Translations under genes and position numbers: made by a program
Source of the DNA: Norana najaformis
Lineage: Eukaryota; Annelida; Clitellata; Crassiclitellata; Hormogastridae
Length of the DNA: 64,000 nt
NCBI GenBank assembly: GCA_964023275.1
Contig: OZ029918.1
Span: 13,586,355 to 13,650,354, forward strand
Reading direction: 5' to 3'
Part shown: positions 22,961 through 32,280 of the stretch, in pieces
Position numbering within the stretch: the first letter of the stretch is position 1
Layout: the number at the start of each line of letters is the position of its first letter
Notes under the pieces: model-generated
Told to the model about the DNA's origin: nothing
Database searches by the model: none
The model's input: the letters and a program-made list of their open reading frames with translations, nothing else

Positions 22961-25900
22961 GCCGAGGAGGAGGAGAGGAGGGAAGAGGGCGCGAAAACCA
23001 GGTCATCGATGCTCCACTTCATCACCGACCGGTTTGGATTAGCAAGAACCCTCCTTATCAGATAAATGAGCCGGTCTTCGCATGGAATCGAAACATCGAC
23101 GCTGCAACGGATGGTGGCCAAACAAGCAGCCGGAGTAAGAGTCTCGACAGGACGTTCTGCGTTCGGACCACGGCCTCTCCGAGTCCTCGACGGGTCATCC
23201 GACACAAGACGCCGCCTCCGTTCCAGCTGCACAAGGCTTTGTCGTCGTCTTCTGCCGCATCACCAGCTGCCCCTCGATGGGACGGCATCAGTGTCTGGAT
23301 CCCAAACACCGACCTCTGTCGGGCGAAAATGAGAACGGCCAACGACTGCGATCCACATACTGGCGCTACATCATCGCTGAAAAAGACGTCGAGTTTTCGA
23401 AGCAGAGGATGTAGAAGTGACAACACTGAAGCCACGAGTCCCGGCGTCAGTCGTCGCTTGGGACCAGCGAAAGAGGAGCGACGAGGGTCCAACTCGTTCG
23501 ACAACTGCTTGACGCAAGGACACCTTCAGAGCGCCGGAGATCGCAGGACTGGCTTCAGCATCTTCGGCCGCGATGCGCCAGAACTACAGCAACATCTTAA
23601 GGGGTCTTCGACGATTAGTAGAAAGCACGAGGATAGGGAGCCTTCGTCGGATCCGAACGATTTCGGACGAATCCTTCCGTCACCTGATAATTCACTTTTG
23701 CGATGGCACTCAGCACGAAGATCAGACGAAAGCGCCACACCGCCTAAAAGGCTGGACTCAATTCGACCACCTCCTCCACCTCCACCCGTCTCCTCAACGA
23801 TCCGCAGCGAACAGCTCGATCGATTCCTCGGAAATGTACTACCCAGTCGCAGCAAGACCTCTCAGTCTTCCACGCTCAACCGTCCTCCTTCCCAGGGCGA
23901 ACCAACGTCAAACCACGGCGCACCGTCCTTCCCACTCGCAGACCTAAGACGCTTTCCGAGCTCAGATGTCCGCACAGTCGTCGAAGGCAGACAGTCGAGT
24001 GGTGCCGCCGCCCCCGCCACCGCGTCCTACTCGACCGTGTCCGGGTTCGTTGGGTCTTTGCCTCGTCGCGTCGTCGGCATCGGGTCAGCGGCGGAAGAGG
24101 TGTTCAGCCCAGAGGACGTGCTCAACTGGAAGCTGTCGCTGATGGACTCGGACGCCGTCCGTCTTTCGCCGGGCAGCGACGACTGCGATGACTCGAGCGG
24201 TGGCGGCTGCAGCAGTCCAACACGCACCGTCGGCAGCATAGGAAGCGGAGGACCGAGTGAGACGACGACGACGGCGGCGTTCAGCTTCGAAGAGACCCTT
24301 GAGGAAGTCCTTGAGGAAGGACGCCGACCCACGGACGACGACGAAGACGACGATGAGGCGGATGAGGGAAGCAGTTTCGACGAGAAAGATCCACCGACGA
24401 GATGCGGGTCATCGATAGCCAAGTCCGATAGAAAGAATCTCGAGTCGTCTCTGGACGTCTTTGAAAAGCATCTGGATCGCCTCCTTAGTCAGACGCTCGA
24501 TTCGGCGGATCCAATCAGTGCCCTGATGACCAGTTTGGAGTTGTACCGAGACAGAATGATCGGTCGTCGGGCGTCCAGGGAGAGGCCCACGGTTCATCAG
24601 TCGACGTCGCCACCTGGCGGAGACACACACAAACAGTTCCTGAGTCTGACCGCCGGCGTAGAGTGCATTCACAGCGATGCCAATTTACCCGTCGAACATT
24701 CTCAGACAATTACGAGCGTGCCAGCAGATCCTTGCGTCGACGATCAGTTAAAACCTACCACAACCAACCGGCAAGGTTTGGTTAAACATCAGAGGCAGTC
24801 TAAGGCTAAGGCCGATAGGGGGTCTCTTTTAAAAGAACAGAGGGAAGATGGTCTGTTCAGAGAACAGAGGGAGTATGTCTCAGGAGACCGGCGTTCACAT
24901 GAGACTCCAGCTGGTGGCAGTAACGCAGCCGTCCACTTCAGAGACTTTAACGGTGCCAACATTTCCGGTCACATGATGGACTTGACCTCTGAACTTGAAG
25001 TTTCAACGAAAGATAAAAAGAACTACGGCGACCGGAAAACGACTTCCGAACGAGATAGCAGCAATCTTCACCCGCGTGAATTTCTATCGGTAACCGAAAG
25101 GGATTTGACGCTTCCGACTTTGCTCCAAGCTTCCGTCCCTGGAGCAGACGGAAGCATAGCCGAGCCTTCTGATGCGGAAACGCGGCGCACAAGCGAAGAT
25201 ATTCGGATGACATGTCAGCAAAAGAACTGGAATGGAAGAAAGAGCGAAATAACAGAAGCGTTCCCGGGAATTCCCAGTCTTTCCAGAGTCGAAACAGACG
25301 ACGCATATCCGGTGCAGAGCATCCCAAGGGACGCCTTGATCTGCTGCCCATCACGGAGCCGATCTAAGCCTTTCCACCGTCGTTCTGCTGAGGGCATACA
25401 GACCAATCCCGACGACAACGACGGCCTCATCCAATGCGCTCGACTCGAGGGACCACAGGCTTTTATCGCGCAGGATAACGGCGATTCGGACGGGTACCTC
25501 TCGTGGAGCGTTCCGAGACCCACGGGATGTGGCCGTTCTCCAGACACGGCTTCTCACGGACGAGCAGTCTCTGTCGGACTCGGTCGACGCGGCCTCGCTG
25601 GCTTTGACGATGGACGGACGAATGTGTGCCTTGACCCAAGCGGCGCCAGGGGCGGTGATCGAAATCCAGCTCAGCCGGACAGTAATCGTCCAAGGCAGCG
25701 AGGTCATTGCGCCGGGTGCTCGATTCGACTTCCATCTTCAGCTGCTGATACCACAAGGAGCGACAATGATGTTGATGATGGCGGCGGTGGTGGTGGTGGT
25801 GGAAGTTGGGGTGGGTGCGTGCCCTATGCCACTCGGCCAAGTGGCCAGAACAGAAACGCCGCCGATGTTGCTGCGAGCGGGACGATGCCTAAAAGCACCG

Positions 25901-26393
25901 CCGACCAGGGAATCGATTTACTGACCTGTCGCCGAGCGCCGGAAGAGAGTGGCAGACGGACGAATGGAGATGAGGAGGAAGCAGCGAGCGGAAATAAGAT
26001 AGCGTTTGATGAGGTTAGCAGAAGGGTCTCGTCAGATGCTGAGAATGAAACGCCCCTCCTCCCTCTTCGTCAACAGACTGCAGAATTACCACCACTGCCA
26101 CCACTAGCATCAGCAGTCTTGGATGATGGGAGACACGCACCGCAGTGGCAACACTCTAATCACGTCAGCTGCTGCAACTGCGTCAGCCACGAAATGCCTC
26201 CAAGGATGGTGGCGGTAGCGGAGGGTCGGAAAGCCGGGGAATGTGGTCAACAGACGCCTAGTAGAGCAACACAAAGACCCCGACTGCTCTGGACTGGCAC
26301 AACAGACCAGTTGGACGGAGTTAGGACTTACGAAGCACCTTCGTCCAATTCTTCCTACATCACGACGAGCCGAAACAATCGTCCAGTCAATGG
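22864..26393 (+). CDS. Large disordered protein of unknown function, first coding exon
   Basis: An open frame of 1,177 codons, by far the longest in the window and richer in G+C than its flanks. The ATG is immediately preceded by an in-frame TAG, which fixes the start if no upstream exon splices in. The protein is mostly low-complexity: Ser, Pro, Arg, Asp and Gly rich, with a polyproline run (residues about 301-308), an acidic run (about 490-505) and a polyglycine run (about 975-985). A less biased island (SSLDVFEKHLDRLLSQTLDS, residues about 530-550, followed by ALMTSLELYRDRM) looks helical. No signal peptide, membrane segment or known domain is seen. The frame reaches TAA at 26,395, but GG|GTAAAA at 26,392-26,399 is a plausible splice donor (phase 2) that joins in frame to the exon at 29,567. 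Cytoplasmic or nuclear scaffold is a guess only. Confidence 0.65.
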
Positions 26394-26427
26394 GTAAAAT
26401 TTCACCTAGTTCTCCATCACATACATA

Positions 26428-26515
26428 CGTACATGCATACATACATGCATACATACATGCATACATACATGCATACATACATGCATACATACATGCATAC
26501 ATACATTCATACATA
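26428..26515. repeat. 12-bp minisatellite (CATACATACATG)n
   Basis: About seven near-perfect copies, giving His-Thr-Tyr-Met repeats in one frame and Met-Tyr-Ala-Cys-type repeats on the other strand. These ORFs are artefacts of the repeat. Looser CATA repeats continue to about 26,610. Confidence 0.9.
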
Positions 26516-26849
26516 CATACAAACCATAGATACTTCCATACAATCTAGCATACACACAAATCCCATACATACATGCACATATATGTATACACATACATAC
26601 GTGAACATACGACACATACCATACATACGGGACCTTGTAAATGCATACGTACGTGGATGTAAATTATATTCATCAAATGTCGACATCTATTCAAGATGGA
26701 TGAGGATTCATTTTGCAAGGCAAACAACTGACCTGCAGCCGTTGTTTGCTGGTCCTATGAATCCTATGCACTGGGCTCATGTGTCACACTAGACATTCCA
26801 ATCGCTTGAAATCAGCCACTTAGGCCTACTCTGCTTTAGAGTATTGGTG

Positions 26850-27060
26850 AATTTATATAGCGCATCGTTTAGGAAACCCTCGGCTGGTAGGCCTACGCTC
26901 GACCCGACAGTTCAAAGGCATGCCAATCATAATGGCCTTTAAAAGAAGAAGAAGACTAAGTAAGTCGTCGTGACTAGGCTAAAATAGGACTACAAAGGCA
27001 ATGACGTAGGCAGCGCTTTTGTGAGGTACTTAAAAGGTGCTATATAAAGTGCCTCGATAA
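26850..27060. repeat. Dispersed ATATAGCGC / AGCGCTTTTGTGAGGTACTT repeat
   Basis: GAATTTATATAGCGCATCGTTTAGG at 26,850 and CAGCGCTTTTGTGAGGTACTTAAAAGGTGCTATA at 27,012 are inverted relatives of one element tail. Further degenerate copies of the same tail occur at 33,690, 47,375, 54,840 and 56,835. Confidence 0.55.
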
Positions 27061-27186
27061 GTAACGCACTAAGACATCCAACTAACACATCCAAGACCCA
27101 CCTTTTAAAATATCATATGACTGTCGTGGATTTTTGAACTCATGAACAGCGCTTTTTTCGGCCTCGGCCGTGCTACGGAGCAATAT

Positions 27187-27236
27187 TAGTTGTATTATTA
27201 TTGTTGTTATTATTATTATTATTATTATCATTAGCC

Positions 27237-27265
<29 letters not shown>
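27187..27265. repeat. (ATT)n microsatellite
   Basis: Two TTATTA-rich runs interrupted near 27,232 and 27,258, directly 5' of a LINE C-terminal fragment. Confidence 0.9.
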
Positions 27266-27267
<2 letters not shown>

Positions 27268-27284
27268 TGATGACCCTAATCGAC

Positions 27285-27465
27285 TGTGGCTACGATCATC
27301 AAATTCTGCCGATGCTTTCGTTCCAGCAACTAAGGCTAAAATGGGTGATGGGGCCTTTCGGGTCGCTGGCCCGCGTGCCTAGAACAGCCTACCGGCGTCT
27401 GTTCAGAAGACCAAAACTGTTCACGCCTTCAGAAACAATTGAAATTCTATTACGTAACTCTTAGT
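27285..27465 (+). pseudogene. C-terminal fragment of an L2/CR1-like LINE ORF2
   Basis: Reads RSSNSADAFVPATKAKMGDG, then GAFRVAGPRA-stop-NSLPASVQKT and VHAFRNN. This is the conserved post-RT motif (RxFSVAGPxxWNSLP) of L2/CR1 elements, with the motif's Trp codon changed to TAG. Only the 3' end is present, as usual for 5'-truncated LINE copies. Confidence 0.8.
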
Positions 27466-27572
27466 ACTTGCGCTGACAATTGACAGCTTAAAGCACCCTG
27501 GAACTAGCTTGCTACTGAGGTTGCTACATTACATTATATCGACTACTTGCAATTGTAATTGTAATAAGAAAG

Positions 27573-27672
27573 TTGTGTAGTGCCGCTTGAAGAAAAAATA
27601 ATCAGAGGCGCCCTCTGCGTTAGTCTACACGATGTTAAAACAATGAGCAAACAATGCTAAGATGACTAGAAA
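27573..27672. repeat. 100-bp repeat, copy 1
   Basis: Nearly identical to 28,546-28,644 (TTGTGTAGTGCCGCTTGAAG through CAATGCTAAGATGACTAGAA), differing at only about three positions. The two copies are about 970 bp apart in direct orientation. Confidence 0.9.
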
Positions 27673-28545
27673 AGTCACCACTGGCAGGGTCCCGCACACA
27701 CGCTCAGCCCAACCAAAGGATTTCCATGCAGAGTAAGAGTTGACGCGCTGCTCAGAACTCTAGTCCGCGTTGACATCAAGGGTGAGGAGCAGCTGCAGGC
27801 GATTTGGTCCTCCGCTCAGGTCGCATTTTGGTTGTCTCGACGTCCAGCAGTCCCTCGAGATGGAAGAAGACGCAGCCAACCAGGGGATCCGAGCAGGGCT
27901 AGCATTCGTCGACAGCCGACCAGTTGGACGTAGAGCCTCATTGTAATAGGCGGATGACACGACTGCAGACTCCCCTCGCGCAACAAACACCGATACAAAC
28001 ACAAGAAACCTTTCGCAATAACATAGCATTCAGCTAATTTAATATATGATATAATTTTTTAAAATAAAAATAAAGATCTTTGTATAATGTTATATAGGTC
28101 TATATCTGTAGTTTTCAACAGTTTCGTGTTTTTATCTTCTAGTTTTGCATTGATCGTGACAAATCACTGTGTATATCTAGTTTCCCATTCCTGTGAGTCT
28201 TAATGCTTTCTCACAGAACGGACAAACTTCCGCCAGATTTCTCATAAAGGAATCGGCCAAATGCCTCCATTTGCATCGAAATTAGATTCGGATCACAATT
28301 TCCGCACTGAAAACCAACGTCGTCTCTGACATTTTGTCGGACTACAAACCCTCTCATTCTCTGGCTCTCGGTCTTTCTCTCGTTCTCTTTCTCAAATTCT
28401 CTCCATACTGGTTGCCTGGCACGATTCCCTAATTACTTTATTTCTTTATCTACTTTAATTAATTACTAACTTTATTTTACTTTAATTAATTATTAATTAC
28501 TGTATTTAGGCCTATTTACTTCTTTCTAACAAATTTTCCGAATAA

Positions 28546-28644
28546 TTGTGTAGTGCCGCTTGAAGAAAAAATAATCAGAGGCGCCCTCTACGTTAGTCTA
28601 CACGATGTTAAAACAATGAGCAAACAATGCTAAGATAACTAGAA
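28546..28644. repeat. 100-bp repeat, copy 2
   Basis: Direct repeat of 27,573-27,672. The near identity, against the heavy divergence of the other repeats here, indicates a recent transposition or segmental copy. Confidence 0.9.
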
Positions 28645-28749
28645 AGTCAGCTGTAGAATAGCATATCGGTACACTGGCAACAGACACAGAAACATACATA
28701 CATACATATTAGAGTAAAATATTTTAAAATTAAGGAAGCGTCAGATTTA

Positions 28750-29165
28750 AACCTCGGCTGGCAGTTGGCATAATGGTAAAGAATATCTCAAAGCCTAGCC
28801 GACTGCCGCTCTCGCGTGGCCCACACTGTGTCTGGTCTGAAAAACGTGGCTGATTCTGTTCATTGCTGCTTGTCTCGACCTCTCTTTTCCCTTCTGCGCA
28901 AGTCTTTCACTCAAAACTGAAAACACTCCTCTTCCAAAAATCCTATCCTGATTCTTCCTCTTCCCCTTATCTCACTTTCTGGTTCAATTCCAAGCACGAT
29001 CTACCATAGCCGTCTGACTGCCGCCTGCTTCTGCTGACTCTTGGATTTTCATCTGGAACCGAACCCTTCCTACCTGTCGGTTTTGTTTTGACTGAGCGCC
29101 TGTGAATAAGCTGGTTCCCGCGACTTAGCTTTCGCTGAGCGCTGTAGAAAACTAGAGCTTACGGT
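28750..29165 (+). mobile_element. SINE-like head fused to an L2-like LINE 3' end (copy 2)
   Basis: GGCAGTTGGCATAATGG at about 28,759 resembles a tRNA/pol III A-box region. From 28,893 the sequence matches the LINE 3' end at 8,370-8,665. This is the usual arrangement of SINEs that borrow a LINE tail, although no clear B box is seen and two adjacent elements are an alternative. Confidence 0.55.
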
Positions 29166-29454
29166 TACAGTACCTACCCGCAGCCCTACAGAAGATGACT
29201 GACCACTGAAATGCAGAGCAGCTTTTGCGTTCTCCATTGATAGCTATAGTCATTCAATGACCCGTTTGTCAACATAATACGCAGAAATATTACAAATGCC
29301 CGTTGTATCTGTGTTTCTGTAATACTGTGGAAGGAAAACTCTGCCTCAGTAGAGACGCCGCCGCAGCCGCCGCAGGTGCCCCCAACGACGACGACGATGA
29401 TTATGGTGACGCTGTTGTCTTTGTTGTTGTCGTAATAGACGTCGTTGTCGTCGT

Positions 29455-29495
29455 TGTTATTGATGTTGTTGTTGATGATGATGATGTTGTTGTTG

Positions 29496-29537
<42 letters not shown>
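29455..29537. repeat. (GTT/GAT)n trinucleotide tract
   Basis: GTT/GAT-rich sequence becoming a pure GAT run (29,498-29,537) that ends 15 bp before the pyrimidine-rich part of the proposed splice acceptor at 29,567. Confidence 0.9.
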
Positions 29538-29540
<3 letters not shown>

Positions 29541-29566
29541 ATGGCATTCTATTCTTTCAAATGCAG

Positions 29567-30090
29567 CATAGTCGACCTCCGACAGTCTGTGCGATCTGCT
29601 CTTGACCGGATGACCCAGCGGACGTTGCTTTGTCTTCAAGAAGACGAACAAGCACCTGAAGGAACTGATTACGCTGGTGCCTCACTGTCCAAGACAAGTT
29701 GCGAGGTCGCCGCTGGTACCCGGCATGCAAGAACTAACTCAGTTAAGTCCCGACTGCCGAAAGTCAGACGGTTCCAGGACGAGTTTCTACAGGAGCTCGC
29801 TCGGTTGGATGGCCAGAGGGCGGAAAGACTCGGGCGCCTTCAGAGGAGGGTGGAAGAGCTGGAAAGGCTCGTCTATTCCGTCTTTGGAGAGAACTCGACG
29901 AGGGAGGGCGTCGTTGTAAAGAAATTCGTGATCAGCCCTACCAGGGTTGCTGAGGCTGATGAGTGGGAGAATCCAAGAAAAGAACTCCCGGAGGAAGTAA
30001 ACATCATCGTCCTGAAGGACGGAATTACAATCGAGGGTCTGCACGTGGATGGCACCTGCGACAGCAAACCGATCAGGGTACAGCAACAAG
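29567..30090 (+). CDS. Coiled-coil second exon of the 22.9 kb gene
   Basis: The acceptor (TCTTTCAAATGCAG|C, 29,553-29,567) and the donor (CAACAAG|GTGAGG at 30,090) bound an open frame of 175 codons. It begins one base into a codon, exactly what the 26,393 donor requires (GG|C gives Gly). Residues about 65-110 form an Arg/Glu/Leu-rich coiled coil (FQDEFLQELARLDGQ, then RLGRLQRRVEELERLVYSVF). The C-terminal part (NIIVLKDGITIEGLHVDG) has beta-strand character. Not recognised as a named family. Matching phases, coding-like composition and shared strand support the join; it is not proven by transcript data. Confidence 0.6.
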
Positions 30091-30363
30091 GTGAGGATGC
30101 TGACCGCATTCCGCATCCGATCTGTCTGTCTGTCTGTCTGACGTCTGCATGGTTATGATGCTAGGTCTATAGGCACTTCTGAATTGCATTGAAATATGTT
30201 ATGCACTCTCCGTTCCTGTTTGTCTCTCTCTCTCTCTCACTTTGTATCTCTTGCTCACTCTGTCTCTGTTTGCCTCTGCATGTCTCTCAACATCTGTCTC
30301 TGTTTCTGTCTATGTCTCTGTGTGCTTCCGTATATCTGCCTATCTCTGATTTATATCCTTCAG

Positions 30364-30371
30364 GAAATTAA
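30364..30371 (+). CDS. Likely terminal coding exon (two residues and stop)
   Basis: A strong pyrimidine-rich acceptor (TTATATCCTTCAG before 30,364) lies 273 bp after the donor at 30,090. Splicing there in the required phase gives G|GA AAT TAA, so the protein would end Gly-Asn-stop and the rest would be 3' UTR up to the AATAAA at 30,679. If the intron were retained the frame would run to a stop at 30,156-30,158 instead. Confidence 0.4.
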
Positions 30372-30678
30372 CGAGGCCGGTAATAGTACTAAAACAACAT
30401 TTCGTTCTGAGTTGTTTGCCTTGATGAGACTCTATATAAGGTTAGCGCATTCATGAGTTTCATAAAGACGCTACATAAATAGCCAGATACACACATGCAC
30501 ACATACACAGATACGATTACAAGTAAGATTACCTGCAGCGGTGTAGGCCGCAACCAGGTCATTTTTCTTAAAATTCTGGCCATGAAAGCATTTAATGAGT
30601 TTATTGAACAATAACCAAGAGTAATTGACCATATATGCATTTTATGTACACTGTTGTGTGCTAGTCTTAGCAAAATGC

Positions 30679-30684
30679 AATAAA
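30679..30684 (+). terminator. Polyadenylation signal AATAAA
   Basis: Canonical hexamer about 310 bp after the proposed stop codon of the plus-strand gene, with no better candidate between. Confidence 0.5.
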
Positions 30685-31099
30685 CTCGCTTGGGTAGAGA
30701 TAAAAAGTATATTTACTCGTGCAAGAGGTTTTAGCACAACACAAAATCACAAAATACCTGACATCAGACAGAACGTCGACGGCTGTTCAGAAGCTACAAG
30801 TCGAAGTCTTTACATCAGCGAACAACTCGAACACAAAACCTCGCAGGTTCCTCCTACAGACGGAGGACCTTTACATCAGCTCGGAAAACGGAGTCTTGGC
30901 GACTAACAGGAACACAGCCTCGAAGGACTCAGCCTATCTTAACTAGCCAAGCTCAGTCAACTAACAGAAACTGCCCCTTTTATAGGGATTCTGGGGTTAC
31001 GCCCCCCAAAGAGACGGCCCATCCTTCAGTCATTCCTTTCCTCCCGGTCTTCCGTGTGGGCCGACTCTAACAACACCTACAGACATAGGCCTACCTAGA

Positions 31100-31264
<165 letters not shown>

Positions 31265-31502
31265 CTGCCTATATATATATATATATATATATATATGGAT
31301 GGAAATATGTTACAGAAATCCAACGCCTTTTCGATTCTGCAGTTACCGAGCTGTCAACACATCGGAATGCGGACACAAGTTCTTTCGAAAATGGGTCAAG
31401 ATGGCGACCGACCAACCACGACCATGTCTTAGATAGACAAGACAACGCCTTCCATAACCATTTCCTGGTAAACGCCAAAGAACACACTGGCGTTATATCC
31501 CT

Positions 31503-31553
31503 TTGTTATTATCGTTATTATTATTATTATTATTATCATTATTATTATTATTA

Positions 31554-31587
<34 letters not shown>

Positions 31588-31588
31588 A
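31503..31588. repeat. (ATT)n microsatellite
   Basis: Mostly TTA/ATT repeats with a few interruptions. Confidence 0.9.
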
Positions 31589-31825
31589 CTAAGTTAATCA
31601 ATGTTTGTGCCTGGGTAGTGTTATTTCTTACTTGCTTATTCCTCAAAAGTATAGAAAATGACTGTTATTCCCTTCAAACTTTTCTTTCATGACCAGACAA
31701 TGATATTTCGAAATTTACCTATTTCCGATGAAGAAAAGTGCGAATTTGCATGTTTTCGTGCGAACAAAGTAAATAAACAACACATGAATCAATATGAACA
31801 TATTTCATATATCATATATTTGTTC

Positions 31826-32120
31826 AATAACATTTAAATTTTTCAAAAACTGTGAAATTACAACATTTAAAACTTTTAAAACTTTTATAACACAAAATGT
31901 CGTCATCTAAGCGAGTATCAATGTCCATCTTTCCCTCCAGCTTTTTTGCAGTGCTCGCAGGTAAAATGAAGTGCCCAGTGTTTATCTTGATCCCCGACAG
32001 GCATGCCAAAATATGCATGAAATATGCATGAAATAAGTACTTTTTCTCTCTTGTCTTGATAAATTGACCGCAGACATAGCAAAATGCGTCTGCCGGATGC
32101 TTGCAGCCTTTTGATGCCAT
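31826..32120 (-). pseudogene. Decayed N-terminus of a multicopy transposon-type zinc-binding protein
   Basis: The ATG at 32,120-32,118 begins MASKGCKHPADAFCYVCGQF, which I recognise as the start of a family present in many near-identical copies in invertebrate genomes and presumed to be a mobile-element protein. After KKY the frame slips: a direct duplication of ATTTCATGCAT (about 32,018-32,040) precedes the conserved continuation (YFGMPVGDQDKHWALHFTCE, HCKK), which lies in another frame. The Cys-x2-Cys and Cys-x2-His pairs suggest zinc binding. After about 90 codons similarity ends. The copy cannot make the full protein, but its first 30 codons and its promoter look intact. Confidence 0.7.
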
Positions 32121-32182
32121 CTCAGATATATATCCACTTAGGCAGCTACAACTAAACTGAACTGGAGGGCTTAAGGCCACTG

Positions 32183-32190
32183 TATTTATA
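32183..32190 (-). promoter_or_regulatory. TATA box (TATAAATA)
   Basis: TATAAATA on the minus strand, between the heat shock elements and the ATG at 32,120. An initiator-like TCAGTT lies about 30 bp further on (32,160-32,155), the normal TATA-to-start distance. That leaves a 5' leader of about 38 bp. Confidence 0.7.
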
Positions 32191-32211
32191 CTGCTGTTCA
32201 TGTTTTAGAAG

Positions 32212-32264
32212 TTCCAGAAGGTTCTCAGACGTTCTAGAATATTCTTGAAAGTTCTAGAAAGTTC
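32212..32264 (-). promoter_or_regulatory. Heat shock element array
   Basis: TTC and GAA triplets alternate at strict 5-bp spacing: TTC at 32,212, 32,222, 32,232, 32,242, 32,252 and 32,262; GAA at 32,217, 32,237, 32,247 and 32,257. Only the GAA expected at 32,227 is imperfect (AGA). Seven consecutive perfect nGAAn pentamers is far more than the three that define a functional HSF site. It lies 22 bp upstream of the TATA box of the minus-strand ORF at 32,120. Confidence 0.8.
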
Positions 32265-32280
32265 TAGTAGTTACTCCAAA

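Larger units (their letters stand above)
26394..29566 (+). other. Proposed intron of the 22.9 kb gene, repeat-filled
   Basis: Bounded by the in-phase donor at 26,393 and acceptor at 29,567. It contains a 12-bp minisatellite (26,428-26,515), an ATT tract with LINE 3' end (27,187-27,470), a duplicated 100-bp repeat (27,573 and 28,546), a LINE/SINE block (28,750-29,165) and a GAT tract close to the acceptor. No further exon was recognised, though a small one could hide near 27,720-28,000. Confidence 0.5.

Noticed and set aside
22753-23504. Minus-strand ORFs opposite the large gene
   Set aside because: Shadows of a GC-rich, stop-poor plus-strand coding exon; no splice or motif support.
26433-26792. 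ORF with HTYM repeats
   Set aside because: Produced by the 12-bp CATACATACATG minisatellite; mirror ORFs exist on the other strand.
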